Positions 34,177-44,351 of a DNA stretch of 57,375 bases are shown piece after piece. This stretch comes from Butyrivibrio sp. (lineage in GTDB: Bacteria; Bacillota; Clostridia; Lachnospirales; Lachnospiraceae), in assembly GCA_022486625.1 (NCBI GenBank), contig JAKVKH010000026.1, forward strand, positions 1-57,375, in the 5' to 3' direction. Made by a program: the position numbers and the translations under genes. The notes under the pieces were generated by a model that saw nothing but the letters and a program-made list of their open reading frames with translations, ran no database searches and was not told the origin of the DNA. How positions within the stretch are numbered: position 1 is the first letter of the stretch; every line of letters starts with the position of its first letter.

Positions 34177-35097
34177 ATGGGGATTTTGAAAGACCGGAAG
34201 AAATGGGACTCATTTAAAATGTTTCTGTATATTCTTCCGTTTTTGGCTATGGTACTGATTTTTTCGTACTATCCGCTGTATGGATGGGTATATGCTTTTT
34301 TTGATTATCGTCCACCAAAGTCACTTGCAAAGTGTGCATTTGTAGGATTTAAATGGTTTCGCTCACTGGTAAGCAATCCGGTGAAGGTACAGCAGATTGT
34401 TCAGGTTCTGGAGAATACGTTTGCCATGAGCGGCCTTACACTTGGCACATCATGGCTTCCAATGCTGTTTGCGGTTTTTCTGAATGAGATCAGGAGCGTA
34501 AAGTTCCGAAAGTTTGTTCAGACGGTAACAACACTTCCGAATTTCATCAGCTGGGTGCTTGTGTATTCCATTGCTTTTTGTCTGTTTAACAGCACCGGAA
34601 TGATGAATTCTTTTCTGATGAATATCGGATGGATTAAAGAACCGGTTCTGTTCCTGCAATCAACAAATCATGTCTGGTTTACACAGTGGTTGTGGCTGAC
34701 GTGGAAAAATCTTGGATGGGCCGCCATTATGTATATTGCAGCCATATCCGGAATCGATGAGGAAATGTATGAAGCAGCCAGAGTGGATGGCGCCAGCAGA
34801 TTTCAGATCATTAATTTTATTACGCTTCCAAGTCTCCTGCCTACTTATTTCGTTTTGCTGATGCTTAACATTGCAAATTTCCTTTCCAACGGAATGGAGC
34901 AGTATTACGTATTTCAGAATGCGTTTAATAAAGACTATATTCAGGTACTTGATCTGTACGTGTACAATCTGGCAATGGGAAGCGGAAGTTATTCGGTATC
35001 CGTTGCACTCAGTATGCTGAAGAGCGTAATCAGTGTGATTTTACTGTTTTTTGCAAATGGAATGTCCAAGCTGATTCGTGGTGAAAGTATTCTCTAG
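34177..35097 (+). CDS. ABC sugar permease, LplB type
   Basis: 306 aa; AAGGAGGAAA precedes the ATG. Six transmembrane helices are visible, and the EAA loop (MYEAARVDGASRFQIINFITLPSLLP) is present. The opening WDSFKMFLYILPFLAMVLIFSYYPLYGW is typical of LplB-like permeases that import complex oligosaccharides. It pairs with the next permease and the 596-aa lipoprotein. No ATPase gene is present, so a shared one is likely. Confidence 0.92.
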   Translation: MGILKDRKKWDSFKMFLYILPFLAMVLIFSYYPLYGWVYAFFDYRPPKSLAKCAFVGFKWFRSLVSNPVKVQQIVQVLENTFAMSGLTLGTSWLPMLFAVFLNEIRSVKFRKFVQTVTTLPNFISWVLVYSIAFCLFNSTGMMNSFLMNIGWIKEPVLFLQSTNHVWFTQWLWLTWKNLGWAAIMYIAAISGIDEEMYEAARVDGASRFQIINFITLPSLLPTYFVLLMLNIANFLSNGMEQYYVFQNAFNKDYIQVLDLYVYNLAMGSGSYSVSVALSMLKSVISVILLFFANGMSKLIRGESIL

Positions 35098-35107
35098 AAA
35101 CGGGGTA

Positions 35108-36034
35108 ATGGTGATGATAAGGAAAACAAAAAGGGGAAAGGTCAGAGAAAGCGCCGGAGACAGGACACTGTCGGTGATCTGTTATATCATTTTCACGATC
35201 TGCGCAGTGCTGTGTGTATACCCGTTCTATTATGTGTTTATCAATACAATAAGTGCGAATGATCTGAGTGCCAGAGGAAAGATTCTGTTCTGGCCTCAGG
35301 GAATTCATTTCCATAACTATGTAAGTGCGCTCAGAGTAGACGGGCTGGCACTGGCAGCGGAAGTTTCAGTTGCGAGGACGGTAATCGGGACAGTACTGAC
35401 AGTATCGGTTGCTGCGTTTTTAGGATATATGTTTACACAGGAAAATATGTGGCATCGTAAACTGTGGTATCGGATGATTGTTGCAACGATGTATTTTAAT
35501 GCAGGAATTATTCCATGGTATCTGACGATGAGAAATCTTCATCTGACCAATAATTTCTGGGGGTATATTCTTCCGGCTGTTGTGTCACCTTTTTACATTA
35601 TTCTGACCAAGACATTTGTAGAATCCATTCCGAAAGCACTTCCGGAAGCAGCACAGCTTGACGGTGCCAGTGTACTTCAGATCTTCACCAGAATAATGCT
35701 GCCTGTCATGCAACCGATTCTGGCGACTGTGGCAATTTTTTCCGCAGTCGGACAATGGAATGCATTTCAGGATACATTACTGCTGATGACAGACACAAAG
35801 CTTTACAGCCTGCAGTTCATACTTTATCAGTATCTGAACCAGGCAAGTTCTCTTTCCAGTATGGCAAATAACAGCAGCTCTTCTTCACTGGCAAACGCAG
35901 TAGCAACGACACAGACGGCTACAAGCATCAGGATGACAATTACAATTATTGTTGTAATTCCTATTATGCTCGTATATCCGATCTTCCAGAGGTATTTTGT
36001 AAAAGGCATTATGATTGGGGCAGTAAAAGGCTGA
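35108..36034 (+). CDS. ABC sugar permease, YtcP/LplC type
   Basis: 308 aa from the ATG at 35108; an ATG two codons later is better spaced from GGGG, and a GTG at 35078 inside the previous gene cannot be excluded. It has six transmembrane helices and the EAA loop (PKALPEAAQLDGASVLQIFTRIMLPV), and ends in FVKGIMIGAVKG as usual. A Ser/Asn-rich stretch (ASSLSSMANNSSSSSL) between helices 5 and 6 is characteristic of this type. Confidence 0.92.
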   Translation: MVMIRKTKRGKVRESAGDRTLSVICYIIFTICAVLCVYPFYYVFINTISANDLSARGKILFWPQGIHFHNYVSALRVDGLALAAEVSVARTVIGTVLTVSVAAFLGYMFTQENMWHRKLWYRMIVATMYFNAGIIPWYLTMRNLHLTNNFWGYILPAVVSPFYIILTKTFVESIPKALPEAAQLDGASVLQIFTRIMLPVMQPILATVAIFSAVGQWNAFQDTLLLMTDTKLYSLQFILYQYLNQASSLSSMANNSSSSSLANAVATTQTATSIRMTITIIVVIPIMLVYPIFQRYFVKGIMIGAVKG

Positions 36035-36078
36035 AGCATAAGCAGAGGCTGATGATATAAAAAATGGGAGGTTAAAAC

Positions 36079-37869
36079 ATGATGAATGGGAAGTTGAAAA
36101 AAATGCTGGCAATAGTAACGACAGTCAGCATGACAGCAGCAACAGTACTGACCGGATGCGGCTCCGGAGCAGCATCATCTGCCGGCAGCGATAGCAAAAC
36201 AACGGGTACAACGACGGATACGGCATCTGTTTCCGGAACATCTGCAGCTGCAGCACCTGCGATCTCACATGACAAGGAGATGGAATTTGAGATTTATGAT
36301 GTGGCATCCAATTTTCAGGGAGAACAGACCGGATGGTTTGCCAAGATCCTCAAGGACAAATTTAATATCAAACTGAATATTGTTGCTCCGCAGGTGGCAG
36401 GGGATGCTTCGTCAGTCTACCAGACCAGATGCGCATCAGGAAATCTGGGTGATATTGTAATACTGGATAATTCAGATATGCAGGACTGTATTCAGGCGGG
36501 ACTCATTGCAGATATCAGCAAGGATATCGGCAGCTATCCGAATCTGGCAAAATATACAGAGCAGATTAACACCTTTAATCAGGCAATGGAAGGCGTCGAT
36601 GCAGGAAATGTCTATGCGATTCCCTGCGAGATGAATTCCAACGGACCGACAGCCTATATGGAAAATACGGTATATACATGTCCGAGAGTTCTCTGGAATT
36701 ACTATACAGAGCAGGGAAGCCCGGATCTGAAGAATCTGGATGATCTGCTCTCTCTTCTGCAGAAAATCCAGACCGCACATCCCAAGAACAGCAATGGTGA
36801 TAATGCCTATGCAATCACGCTTTGGCCGGATTGGGACGGAACCAGCATGGAATGTGTAAATCAGCTGACAAAATGGTATGGGCAGGAAGTAAACGGTTCA
36901 ATTCTTCTTGGAACGGATAATTCCATTACGCCGCTGACAGATAAAAACGGAGCATATTACAAGATGCTGCATTTCCTGTTCCAGGCACAGAAGATGGGAC
37001 TTGTAGATCCTGATTCTGCAACGCAGGACTGGAGCACAGCATGTGACAAGATGAAACAGGGACGTGTCGGCCTGTTATGGTACAGCTGGCAGTATGGATT
37101 TACAAATTCACCCGAAAAAGGAGCCAAGGGAGAAAATTATGCAGCGATTCCTCTGGCAGACATGAATGAATATCAGGCATCTGATACCTATTACGGTGAT
37201 GGACGTGTATGGGGAATCGGTTCTGGCGTAGATGCTGAGAAGAAAGCAAGAATCATGGAATTTCTTGACTGGCTGGCATCTCCTGAAGGACTGACAATTC
37301 AGCATGATGGTACTGAAGGACTGATCTATACAGTAAACAGTGATGGAACCTATACAATGACAAAGGACGGACTGAACAGATACAGTCAGGATATTACGAT
37401 TCCGGATGATATGGGCGGCGGTATGTGGCAGGACGGAAATGACCAGATCAATCAGTGGATTGTTTCTTCTTATGAAATCAACCCAAATACAAAGGAGCCA
37501 TATACATCTGATCTCTGGAAGTCTACGATTGAAGCGAATAAGACCAAGACCACAAATGAATGGCAGCAGAAGTTCGGAGCTGAAAATGAGGTGAAGTATC
37601 TGGAAGATAAAGGCCAGATGAAAATTGTGGCAAGTATCAACAAACCACTTACTATTGATGACACGGACACGGCGCTGATCCGAAGCCAGTGCGGAAAAGA
37701 AATCTGTGCAGATTCCTGGAAAATGGTATTTGCATCCAGCGAAGATGAATTTAACAAGATGTGGGACAATATGTGCACGCAGGTAAACGGACTTGGATGG
37801 GATCAGCTGGTGAAATTTGATACAGAAAAGTATCAGGTAGTGGTTGATGCAAGAAAAGCAGCACAGTAA
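36079..37869 (+). CDS. ABC oligosaccharide-binding lipoprotein (LipO/LplA type)
   Basis: 596 aa; GGGAGG precedes the ATG at 36079 (a second Met follows). The signal peptide ends at lipobox LTGC with C27, followed by a Ser/Thr/Ala linker to ~70. The rest is a long family 1 solute-binding protein; lengths near 550 are usual for partners of LplB/YtcP permeases. It should bind a branched hemicellulose oligosaccharide that the GH51, GH95, GH43 and GH36 enzymes downstream then take apart. Confidence 0.92.
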   Translation: MMNGKLKKMLAIVTTVSMTAATVLTGCGSGAASSAGSDSKTTGTTTDTASVSGTSAAAAPAISHDKEMEFEIYDVASNFQGEQTGWFAKILKDKFNIKLNIVAPQVAGDASSVYQTRCASGNLGDIVILDNSDMQDCIQAGLIADISKDIGSYPNLAKYTEQINTFNQAMEGVDAGNVYAIPCEMNSNGPTAYMENTVYTCPRVLWNYYTEQGSPDLKNLDDLLSLLQKIQTAHPKNSNGDNAYAITLWPDWDGTSMECVNQLTKWYGQEVNGSILLGTDNSITPLTDKNGAYYKMLHFLFQAQKMGLVDPDSATQDWSTACDKMKQGRVGLLWYSWQYGFTNSPEKGAKGENYAAIPLADMNEYQASDTYYGDGRVWGIGSGVDAEKKARIMEFLDWLASPEGLTIQHDGTEGLIYTVNSDGTYTMTKDGLNRYSQDITIPDDMGGGMWQDGNDQINQWIVSSYEINPNTKEPYTSDLWKSTIEANKTKTTNEWQQKFGAENEVKYLEDKGQMKIVASINKPLTIDDTDTALIRSQCGKEICADSWKMVFASSEDEFNKMWDNMCTQVNGLGWDQLVKFDTEKYQVVVDARKAAQ

Positions 37870-37886
37870 CAATAGTTACAACTCTG

Positions 37887-37922
37887 ACAGGCAGGATCTG
37901 GTAAAGACCGGTTCCTGCCTGT
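37887..37922 (+). other. Intercistronic hairpin between binding protein and GH51
   Basis: ACAGGCAGGA (37887-37896) pairs with TCCTGCCTGT (37913-37922), with an inner CTGGT/ACCGG pairing. Only a weak T/A-rich stretch follows, so it is better read as an mRNA-stabilising or leaky-termination hairpin that raises binding-protein levels over the enzymes. Confidence 0.75.
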
Positions 37923-37974
37923 TATACATAACGGGTATTTTGATCTGATTAACTTGTAAGATGGGAGAAAACGG

Positions 37975-40455
37975 ATGAGTTCTTTGAATGTAGAAACAAA
38001 AAATGTGAAGATTCCGGTAAATAAAAGTCTGTATGGAGTTTTTATCGAGGATATAAACCGGGCGATGGATGGAGGACTTTATCCGGAAATGATCAGAAAC
38101 AGGACATTTGAAGATTCCATATTGCCATCCGGGGTGAAGACAGATCAGAACGGGTATAAGCTGGTAACGCCGAGTGGGTGGAAAGATGAATTTAACCATG
38201 GAGAAGGTCTGTCCAGATGGGTCAGAGAAAATCAAACCGCTGAAACGGAGATTCCGGCATGGTATACGGATCATGCCCATATGGAACTGGATCGGAAAGA
38301 CACATTGAATGAAAACCGGAGCGTTTCGCTTCTGGTCAGTTTTGAGGAAAACGGGAAGATTGTTAATATCGGATATTCCGGAATTGATGTGATCAAAAAT
38401 GAAGAATACAGGGTTGTGCTATTTGCTGAAACGCAGGAAAATGCACCACTGAAATTATATATTGAAGATGGAAGGCATATTGTATGCAGTAATGAAATTA
38501 TCGTTAATGCCGGAAACTATGGAAAGTATGAGTGTACATTGACGGCAGAAGCTTCGGCAAGAGGGGCACATTTTGTAATCAGGTCACAGGAGAAACGTTG
38601 TATCCGGTTTGGATATTGTTCGCTGATGCCTGCGGATACATATCTGGGACATGGCCTCAGAATAGACCTCATGGAAAAGCTGAAAGCGCTGCAGCCTGGA
38701 TTCGTCCGCTTTCCGGGCGGCTGCGTTGTGGAAGGAATTACGCCGGATACCGTAATGACATTCAGGAAAACAATCGGAGACGCATGGGAAAGACCGGGAC
38801 ATTTGCTGATGTGGCATTACCGGACAACTACTGGGCTTGGTTATCATGAATACCTTCAGATGTGCGAGGATCTGGGAGCACAGCCGATTTATGTATGTAA
38901 CTGCGGAATGACCTGCCAGGCAAGAAAATCCGTAAATCTGTCTTCAGAAGGACAGCAGGAAATGATTCAGGATACACTGGATGCCATTGCATATGCGAAT
39001 GAACCGGCAACAGGAACATGGGGAAAAATAAGAGCAGTAAGAGGACATCAGGATCCTTTTCATCTGACTTATGTAGAAATCGGAAATGAAAACTGGGGAA
39101 AAGATTACGAAGAAAGATATGAAAAATGCAGAAAGGCAATTCATGATAAATTCCCCGAAATAAAGTTTATTGCCAATGCGCACGTTGAAAAAAACGGATA
39201 TAAAGCAGATTTTGTAGATGAACATTATTATGAAACAACAGAATCATTTGCACAGACAGCAGACAGATTTGATGGATACAGCAGAAGCGGGCCGCAGATT
39301 ATGCTGGGAGAGGTGTCGGTGGTCAGAGGATATATCGGGCAGCTGTACGGAGCACTTGGAGAAGCCGCACTGCTGACAGGAATTGAGAAAAATCAGGATG
39401 TAATCTCTTTTGTTGCATATGCGCCGCTTCTGGAAAATGTGAATTTTAATGCATGGAGGCCAAATCTGATCCGTTTTAATGGAAGTGAGAGCATTGGAAT
39501 TCCATCATATTATGTATGGAAAATGTTTGCAGCTCATCGGGGAGAGAATGTCATACAGACACAGCTGGAAACCGGCAGACAGAGTGTCCCGGTAAAAGGA
39601 ATGGGATCTTTGATGGGAGCATACGGACAGAAATTCAGAAATGCGAAATGGAATGGCCGGAAAGTCAGTGTCACGCATGAACTGATGGGACAGGTAAAAC
39701 AGAGCGGGGATGATATGGAGCTGATGCAGGCAACGCAGGAACAGCTTGCAGAGGGAGCGATGCTGAGCGATGTTGACCTGGCGCGTGCATTTATTGTATT
39801 TGGTGAGGAAACTGTGACAGAAGGTACTTTCTCGGTTGAGGTGGAAAATCTGCCGGGAAAGGAAATCATGATCGGTGCATACAGTTCAAGAATACCGAAA
39901 GGCGTGTATGTGCCGGATGAAACAAATCCGCCGAGAGAGTTTAATCCTGAAAATGTGCAGCCGTTCAGATGGTGCATTCTGAATGGGAAGAGCACGGTTT
40001 ATCGTCCGGGTGAATCAGGCAGAGAGGGAATGTGCTGCAAAGAAGAGCAGGTGGCTCTTAAGGAAAATGATTTTAATGAGTTTATGTATAAGGCAGCAGG
40101 AGATAAAATCAGCTTTTATCTCAATGGAGAACTGATTCATACAGTTGACATTCCGAAATTCCCGACATTGTTTGCCGTTGCAGAGACTTCGCAGGAGGAT
40201 ATTATTCTTAAAATTGTGAATCTTTCAGCCGTTGCAGATCCGGTGAGGATCAGATGCGACTGTGAAATTGCACATATGTATGAAACAATATGTGTAAAGG
40301 GAGAAAAAGAGGGGGAAAATACCTTTGAATTCCCGGAGCATATCGCGGATGTAAACTGTCTTGTCAGCGGTGCAGCCAAAGAATTTGTATTTGAGGCACC
40401 ACCATTTTCTGCAAATGTACTGATCCTGCATAAAAAGAATGAAATAAATTATTGA
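37975..40455 (+). CDS. GH51 alpha-L-arabinofuranosidase-like enzyme
   Basis: 826 aa, no signal peptide; GGGAGA precedes the ATG. The opening LYGVFIEDINRAMDGGLYPEMIRNRTFE is the GH51 signature. A carbohydrate-binding-like insert lies at ~60-200, the TIM barrel follows with GFVRFPGGC, acid/base E372 in VEIGNENWG and nucleophile E446 in IMLGEVSV, and a beta-sandwich with extra concanavalin-like region ends the protein. It removes terminal alpha-L-arabinofuranose with retention, in the cytosol. It is the first enzyme gene after the importer. Confidence 0.9.
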   Translation: MSSLNVETKNVKIPVNKSLYGVFIEDINRAMDGGLYPEMIRNRTFEDSILPSGVKTDQNGYKLVTPSGWKDEFNHGEGLSRWVRENQTAETEIPAWYTDHAHMELDRKDTLNENRSVSLLVSFEENGKIVNIGYSGIDVIKNEEYRVVLFAETQENAPLKLYIEDGRHIVCSNEIIVNAGNYGKYECTLTAEASARGAHFVIRSQEKRCIRFGYCSLMPADTYLGHGLRIDLMEKLKALQPGFVRFPGGCVVEGITPDTVMTFRKTIGDAWERPGHLLMWHYRTTTGLGYHEYLQMCEDLGAQPIYVCNCGMTCQARKSVNLSSEGQQEMIQDTLDAIAYANEPATGTWGKIRAVRGHQDPFHLTYVEIGNENWGKDYEERYEKCRKAIHDKFPEIKFIANAHVEKNGYKADFVDEHYYETTESFAQTADRFDGYSRSGPQIMLGEVSVVRGYIGQLYGALGEAALLTGIEKNQDVISFVAYAPLLENVNFNAWRPNLIRFNGSESIGIPSYYVWKMFAAHRGENVIQTQLETGRQSVPVKGMGSLMGAYGQKFRNAKWNGRKVSVTHELMGQVKQSGDDMELMQATQEQLAEGAMLSDVDLARAFIVFGEETVTEGTFSVEVENLPGKEIMIGAYSSRIPKGVYVPDETNPPREFNPENVQPFRWCILNGKSTVYRPGESGREGMCCKEEQVALKENDFNEFMYKAAGDKISFYLNGELIHTVDIPKFPTLFAVAETSQEDIILKIVNLSAVADPVRIRCDCEIAHMYETICVKGEKEGENTFEFPEHIADVNCLVSGAAKEFVFEAPPFSANVLILHKKNEINY

Positions 40456-40492
40456 GGAAAGGAAAAGTCGGATTACTGATTGAGGTACAGAG

Positions 40493-42721
40493 ATGAAACT
40501 GTGGTATAAGGAAGCGGCAGAAGACTGGACACAGGCACTGCCGATGGGAAATGGAATTTTAGGCGGGCTGTTCTATGGCAGGCCGTTTGATGAGCTGATT
40601 GAACTGAATGAAGATTCGGTATGGTCGGGAGGCTATATCGACAGAAATAATCCGGATTGCAGAGAGCACCTTACGGAAATCAGAGAACTGATTGCAGAAG
40701 AGAAATTTGAGGAAGCAGAAAGACTTTCCAGGCTTTCGATGCATGGAACACCGCAGTCTCAGCGCTGCTATCAGACGCTTGGAAATCTTGAACTGCATTT
40801 TTGGAATAAGGAAAAGGAGATCAGCGGATACAGCAGATGCCTGTCTCTGGATGATGCGCTTTTGCAGGTAAAGTTTGGAACACCGGAAGGCCATTATGAA
40901 AGAGAAGCGTTTGTTTCCTGTCCGGATCATGTTATGGCAATGTCTTTCTGTGTGCAGGAGGGAAAAAGCATTTCTTTTGATGCGTCACTTTTCAGAAAAC
41001 TGAACATGGATAGTATCATGAGGGAGGGAAATGACCGGATTGCAATGGCAGGTGTAACCGGAGAAAACGGGATCCGTTATTGTGCTATGCTGCAGGCAGT
41101 ATCAGATGGCGAGGTAAATGCAATCGGGGAAAGCCTGGTGATTACGAGAGCAGGCAGCGCGCAGCTGTATTTTACGGCAGTGACTTCTTTCCGGTCGAAA
41201 GATCCGGAAGAACAGTGCAGAAAAATTCTGGACGCGGCAGTTAAAAAAGGCTATGGGAAAATCCGGGAAGATCATATTTCTGATTACCGCAGTCTGTATA
41301 AAAGAGTTGAATTCAGACTGGGAGATGATGACAGGCAGGAGAAGATTCCGACAGACAGAAGAATCCGGAATGTCCGGGAAGGAAAACGGGATCCGGGACT
41401 GCTGGCACTTTATACACAGTTTGGAAGATACCTTTTGATTGCATCCAGCAGAAAGGGATCACTTCCTGCGAATCTTCAGGGAATATGGTGCAATGAATAT
41501 ACGCCGGCGTGGGATGCAAAGTATACAACCAATATTAATATACAGATGAATTACTGGTTCGCAGAAAACGGAAATCTGACAGAATGCACGGCGCCTCTCT
41601 GGGAACTGATGAAGGAAATGAATCAGAAGGGGAAAATCACAGCGCGGAAAATGTATGGATGCAGGGGCAGTGTCTGTCACCATAACACGGATCTGTATGG
41701 AGATACTGCGCCGCAGGATCACTGGAATCCGGCAACGATATGGGTACTTGGAAATGCATGGATGTGTTATCACATCTGGGAGCATTACAGCTATAATGGA
41801 GACAGGAATTTTCTGGAAAATAATTTTGAAATCATAGAAGATCAGGTGCAGTTTTTTGTCGATTATATGGTGAAAGATGAAAATGACAGGTATGTGATAA
41901 GCCCGAGTGTTTCTCCGGAGAATTCTTATCTGGACCAAAACGGAAATGAGCATGCAATCTGCAGCGGAACAGCAATGGACAGCGAAGTTCTGGACGGGCT
42001 CTTTACGATATATGAGAAGTCCTGTGAGATTCTGGGGAAAAAGCCTGTAAAGGGAGAGGGGGAACATCATCATCAGCTGGCACCTGTAGAGATAAATGCG
42101 GATGGAACAATTGCAGAGTGGCGTACTCCGAAAACAGAAAGTGAACCGGGGCACAGACACTTTTCACCTGTGTTTGGTCTTTATCCGGGAGAGAACATAA
42201 ACATGAAGGATACACCGGAACTATACCGGGCAGCGGAAAAAACGGTGATGAAACGAATCCGCAGCGGAAGCGGAGCTGAAGGTTGGAGCTGTGCATGGGC
42301 GGTTGCACTTCTTGCAAGATTGGGCAAAAAAAATGAAATGTATCCACTGATCAGATCACAGATCGGAGAATCCAGCTTTGACAACCTACTTAACGGAAGA
42401 CATATGCTGAAAAATGCAGTTGTATTTCAGATTGACGGCAACCTGGGACTGACTGCTGCAGTTTTTGAAATGCTGGTGCAGAGTCATCATGATGTGGTGA
42501 AACTGTTACCGGCATTGCCGGATGAGTATGCGGACGGATCCGTTTCGGGACTCAGGCTCAGAAATCTGATGGAACTGTCCATGCGCTGGCGGAACGGAAA
42601 AGTTACGGAAGGTATACTCAGGGCTGAAAAGAAAGCAGAGTTTTTTCTGATAATCAATGAGAAGACGGTGCATCTGAAATTAGAAGGCGGGGAAAACGTA
42701 AAACTGGAAGAAATCATGTAA
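40493..42721 (+). CDS. GH95 alpha-L-fucosidase / alpha-L-galactosidase
   Basis: 742 aa, no signal peptide. Family features: WYKEAAEDWTQALPMGNGILGG at the start, NEDSVWSGG, NLQGIWCNEYTPAWDAKYTTNINIQMNYW, and HHNTDLYGDTAPQD. The general acid is E476 in SPSVSPENSY. The (alpha/alpha)6 barrel fills the middle, with beta domains on both sides. GH95 enzymes invert and hydrolyse terminal alpha-1,2-L-fucose or L-galactose, both found at the tip of xyloglucan side chains. It lies between GH51 and GH43 in one unit. Confidence 0.92.
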   Translation: MKLWYKEAAEDWTQALPMGNGILGGLFYGRPFDELIELNEDSVWSGGYIDRNNPDCREHLTEIRELIAEEKFEEAERLSRLSMHGTPQSQRCYQTLGNLELHFWNKEKEISGYSRCLSLDDALLQVKFGTPEGHYEREAFVSCPDHVMAMSFCVQEGKSISFDASLFRKLNMDSIMREGNDRIAMAGVTGENGIRYCAMLQAVSDGEVNAIGESLVITRAGSAQLYFTAVTSFRSKDPEEQCRKILDAAVKKGYGKIREDHISDYRSLYKRVEFRLGDDDRQEKIPTDRRIRNVREGKRDPGLLALYTQFGRYLLIASSRKGSLPANLQGIWCNEYTPAWDAKYTTNINIQMNYWFAENGNLTECTAPLWELMKEMNQKGKITARKMYGCRGSVCHHNTDLYGDTAPQDHWNPATIWVLGNAWMCYHIWEHYSYNGDRNFLENNFEIIEDQVQFFVDYMVKDENDRYVISPSVSPENSYLDQNGNEHAICSGTAMDSEVLDGLFTIYEKSCEILGKKPVKGEGEHHHQLAPVEINADGTIAEWRTPKTESEPGHRHFSPVFGLYPGENINMKDTPELYRAAEKTVMKRIRSGSGAEGWSCAWAVALLARLGKKNEMYPLIRSQIGESSFDNLLNGRHMLKNAVVFQIDGNLGLTAAVFEMLVQSHHDVVKLLPALPDEYADGSVSGLRLRNLMELSMRWRNGKVTEGILRAEKKAEFFLIINEKTVHLKLEGGENVKLEEIM

Positions 42722-42743
42722 ATGGGGAAAGCGGGAAGCACAA

Positions 42744-44348
42744 ATGGAAATAGCAGAGGAACTTAAACACGGCAAACTGGTATGCTATACAAGATATCCG
42801 CTTGCTGATGAAATCTATGCGGCAAGACTCGCATACAGTATGCATCTTGGCATTATGCTGACGGATGGCAGTATGGTATCACTGAATCATGATTACGGGA
42901 TACTGTTTCCCAAAGCGAAGCGGATGGAAAACGAATGCCTTGATGCACGAAGCCTTGGCAAGCCATGGATATTTCAAATGGGAAACGGTTATGGCGTGAT
43001 TGCACTTGTCTGCCGTACGGATGGCAGTCTGAATGATGAGGAGAGAGGGAAAGCACTCTTTTTTACGACAGAAGATTTTGTCCATTTTGAAGAACATGAA
43101 ATGCTGGAATTCTGCATAGGTGCATTTGTACGGGATGTCAGCTGCTGTTATGATGAAATGGAAGACAGCATCAGCTTTTTCTGGAAAAGTCTGGATGGAA
43201 AAATCTTCTCGACAAAGGTGATTCATCCGTTGAAAGACAGAATACATTCTGCAGTAAAGCGGATAGAGAAATATCCGGAAAACATGACCACAGAGAAAAG
43301 TACAAGAACAGACATTGAAATGCGAAACAGTATAACATTACCGGAACGGAAAATGCAGTACATCTGTGATAAACTGCTACCTTCAAAAACAGATGTGAAA
43401 TACAGCCGTTTTACGTTTCCGATTGCAGAGTGGCGTGCAGATCCCTGCGTTACACTGTGGAACGGAAAATATTATTTTATTGCCACCAATGATGCAGATG
43501 ACAACAGATCTCTGTATATCAGATGTGCGGATTCCATGCAGAATCTGACACAGGCAGAAGAATATAAAATTCTGGATGCACAGACATATCCACATCTGAA
43601 GGGACTTCTCTGGGCACCGGAATTTCATGAGATTGACGGAGAAATGTATCTGTATCACGGCGGAACCGCCGCAGGTTTTGAGCAGGAGCAGTGCATGGTG
43701 ACAAAACTGGAAACCGGCGGAAATATGACATGTGCGTCAGACTGGGAGGCACCACGGCAGATTGTCAGAAAGGATGGCAGCCCATTATATGGTGCGGAGG
43801 GAATCACACTGGATCTTACCTGCTTTGAGGTGCAGGGAAAACTGTATGCGATATGGAGCCAGAGACAGCTTAATCCGGTAGATACAGGGGCATTTCTTTA
43901 TATTGCACAGATGGACAGAATGCATCCATGGGAACTGCAGAGCGATCCGGTACTCCTGACAGTTCCGGAATATGCGTGGGAGAATAATCATACCTTTGTG
44001 GTTGAGGGACCATATGCACTTGTCCGGAAGCATAAAGTCTGCGTGACGTATTCGGCGGCAGCAATTGATACCACGTATACAATTGGACTTCTGACTGCGG
44101 AAATCGAAGCTGATTTACTTGATCCTTCATCCTGGCGTAAGAATAATTATCCGCTGCAGACTTCTTTTTCTCATGACGGAGAATATGGCCCGGGACATAA
44201 TGCGTTTGTAACCGATGCGGCTGGAGCGGTCTGGAACTGTTATCATGCACATACAGACAGCTGTTCACCCAGATGCGCAATGATAAGGCCTGTTGAATTT
44301 GATGTGGATGATGAACCGGAACTTGATCTTCGGGAAAGCGAGGGCTGA
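42744..44348 (+). CDS. GH43-like glycosidase with N-terminal propeller-like region
   Basis: 534 aa, no signal peptide. The C-terminal half (about 220-520) resembles GH43: D233 in RADPCVTLWNGKYYFIAT would be the base, LWAPEFHEIDGEMYLYHGG the second blade with conserved Pro-Glu, EGITLDLTCFEV and FVVEGPYALV later blades, and GPGHNAFVTD the end. The first ~200 residues hold shorter blade-like repeats (AYSMHLGIMLTDG and related) without catalytic residues. It probably releases arabinofuranose or xylose. The general-acid Glu could not be assigned with confidence. Confidence 0.75.
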   Translation: MEIAEELKHGKLVCYTRYPLADEIYAARLAYSMHLGIMLTDGSMVSLNHDYGILFPKAKRMENECLDARSLGKPWIFQMGNGYGVIALVCRTDGSLNDEERGKALFFTTEDFVHFEEHEMLEFCIGAFVRDVSCCYDEMEDSISFFWKSLDGKIFSTKVIHPLKDRIHSAVKRIEKYPENMTTEKSTRTDIEMRNSITLPERKMQYICDKLLPSKTDVKYSRFTFPIAEWRADPCVTLWNGKYYFIATNDADDNRSLYIRCADSMQNLTQAEEYKILDAQTYPHLKGLLWAPEFHEIDGEMYLYHGGTAAGFEQEQCMVTKLETGGNMTCASDWEAPRQIVRKDGSPLYGAEGITLDLTCFEVQGKLYAIWSQRQLNPVDTGAFLYIAQMDRMHPWELQSDPVLLTVPEYAWENNHTFVVEGPYALVRKHKVCVTYSAAAIDTTYTIGLLTAEIEADLLDPSSWRKNNYPLQTSFSHDGEYGPGHNAFVTDAAGAVWNCYHAHTDSCSPRCAMIRPVEFDVDDEPELDLRESEG

Positions 44349-44351
44349 CTG

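Noticed and set aside
37887..37922. Full terminator between the binding protein and GH51
   Set aside because: The stem is strong but there is no proper T-run, and no promoter is visible before GH51, so the enzymes are probably cotranscribed.
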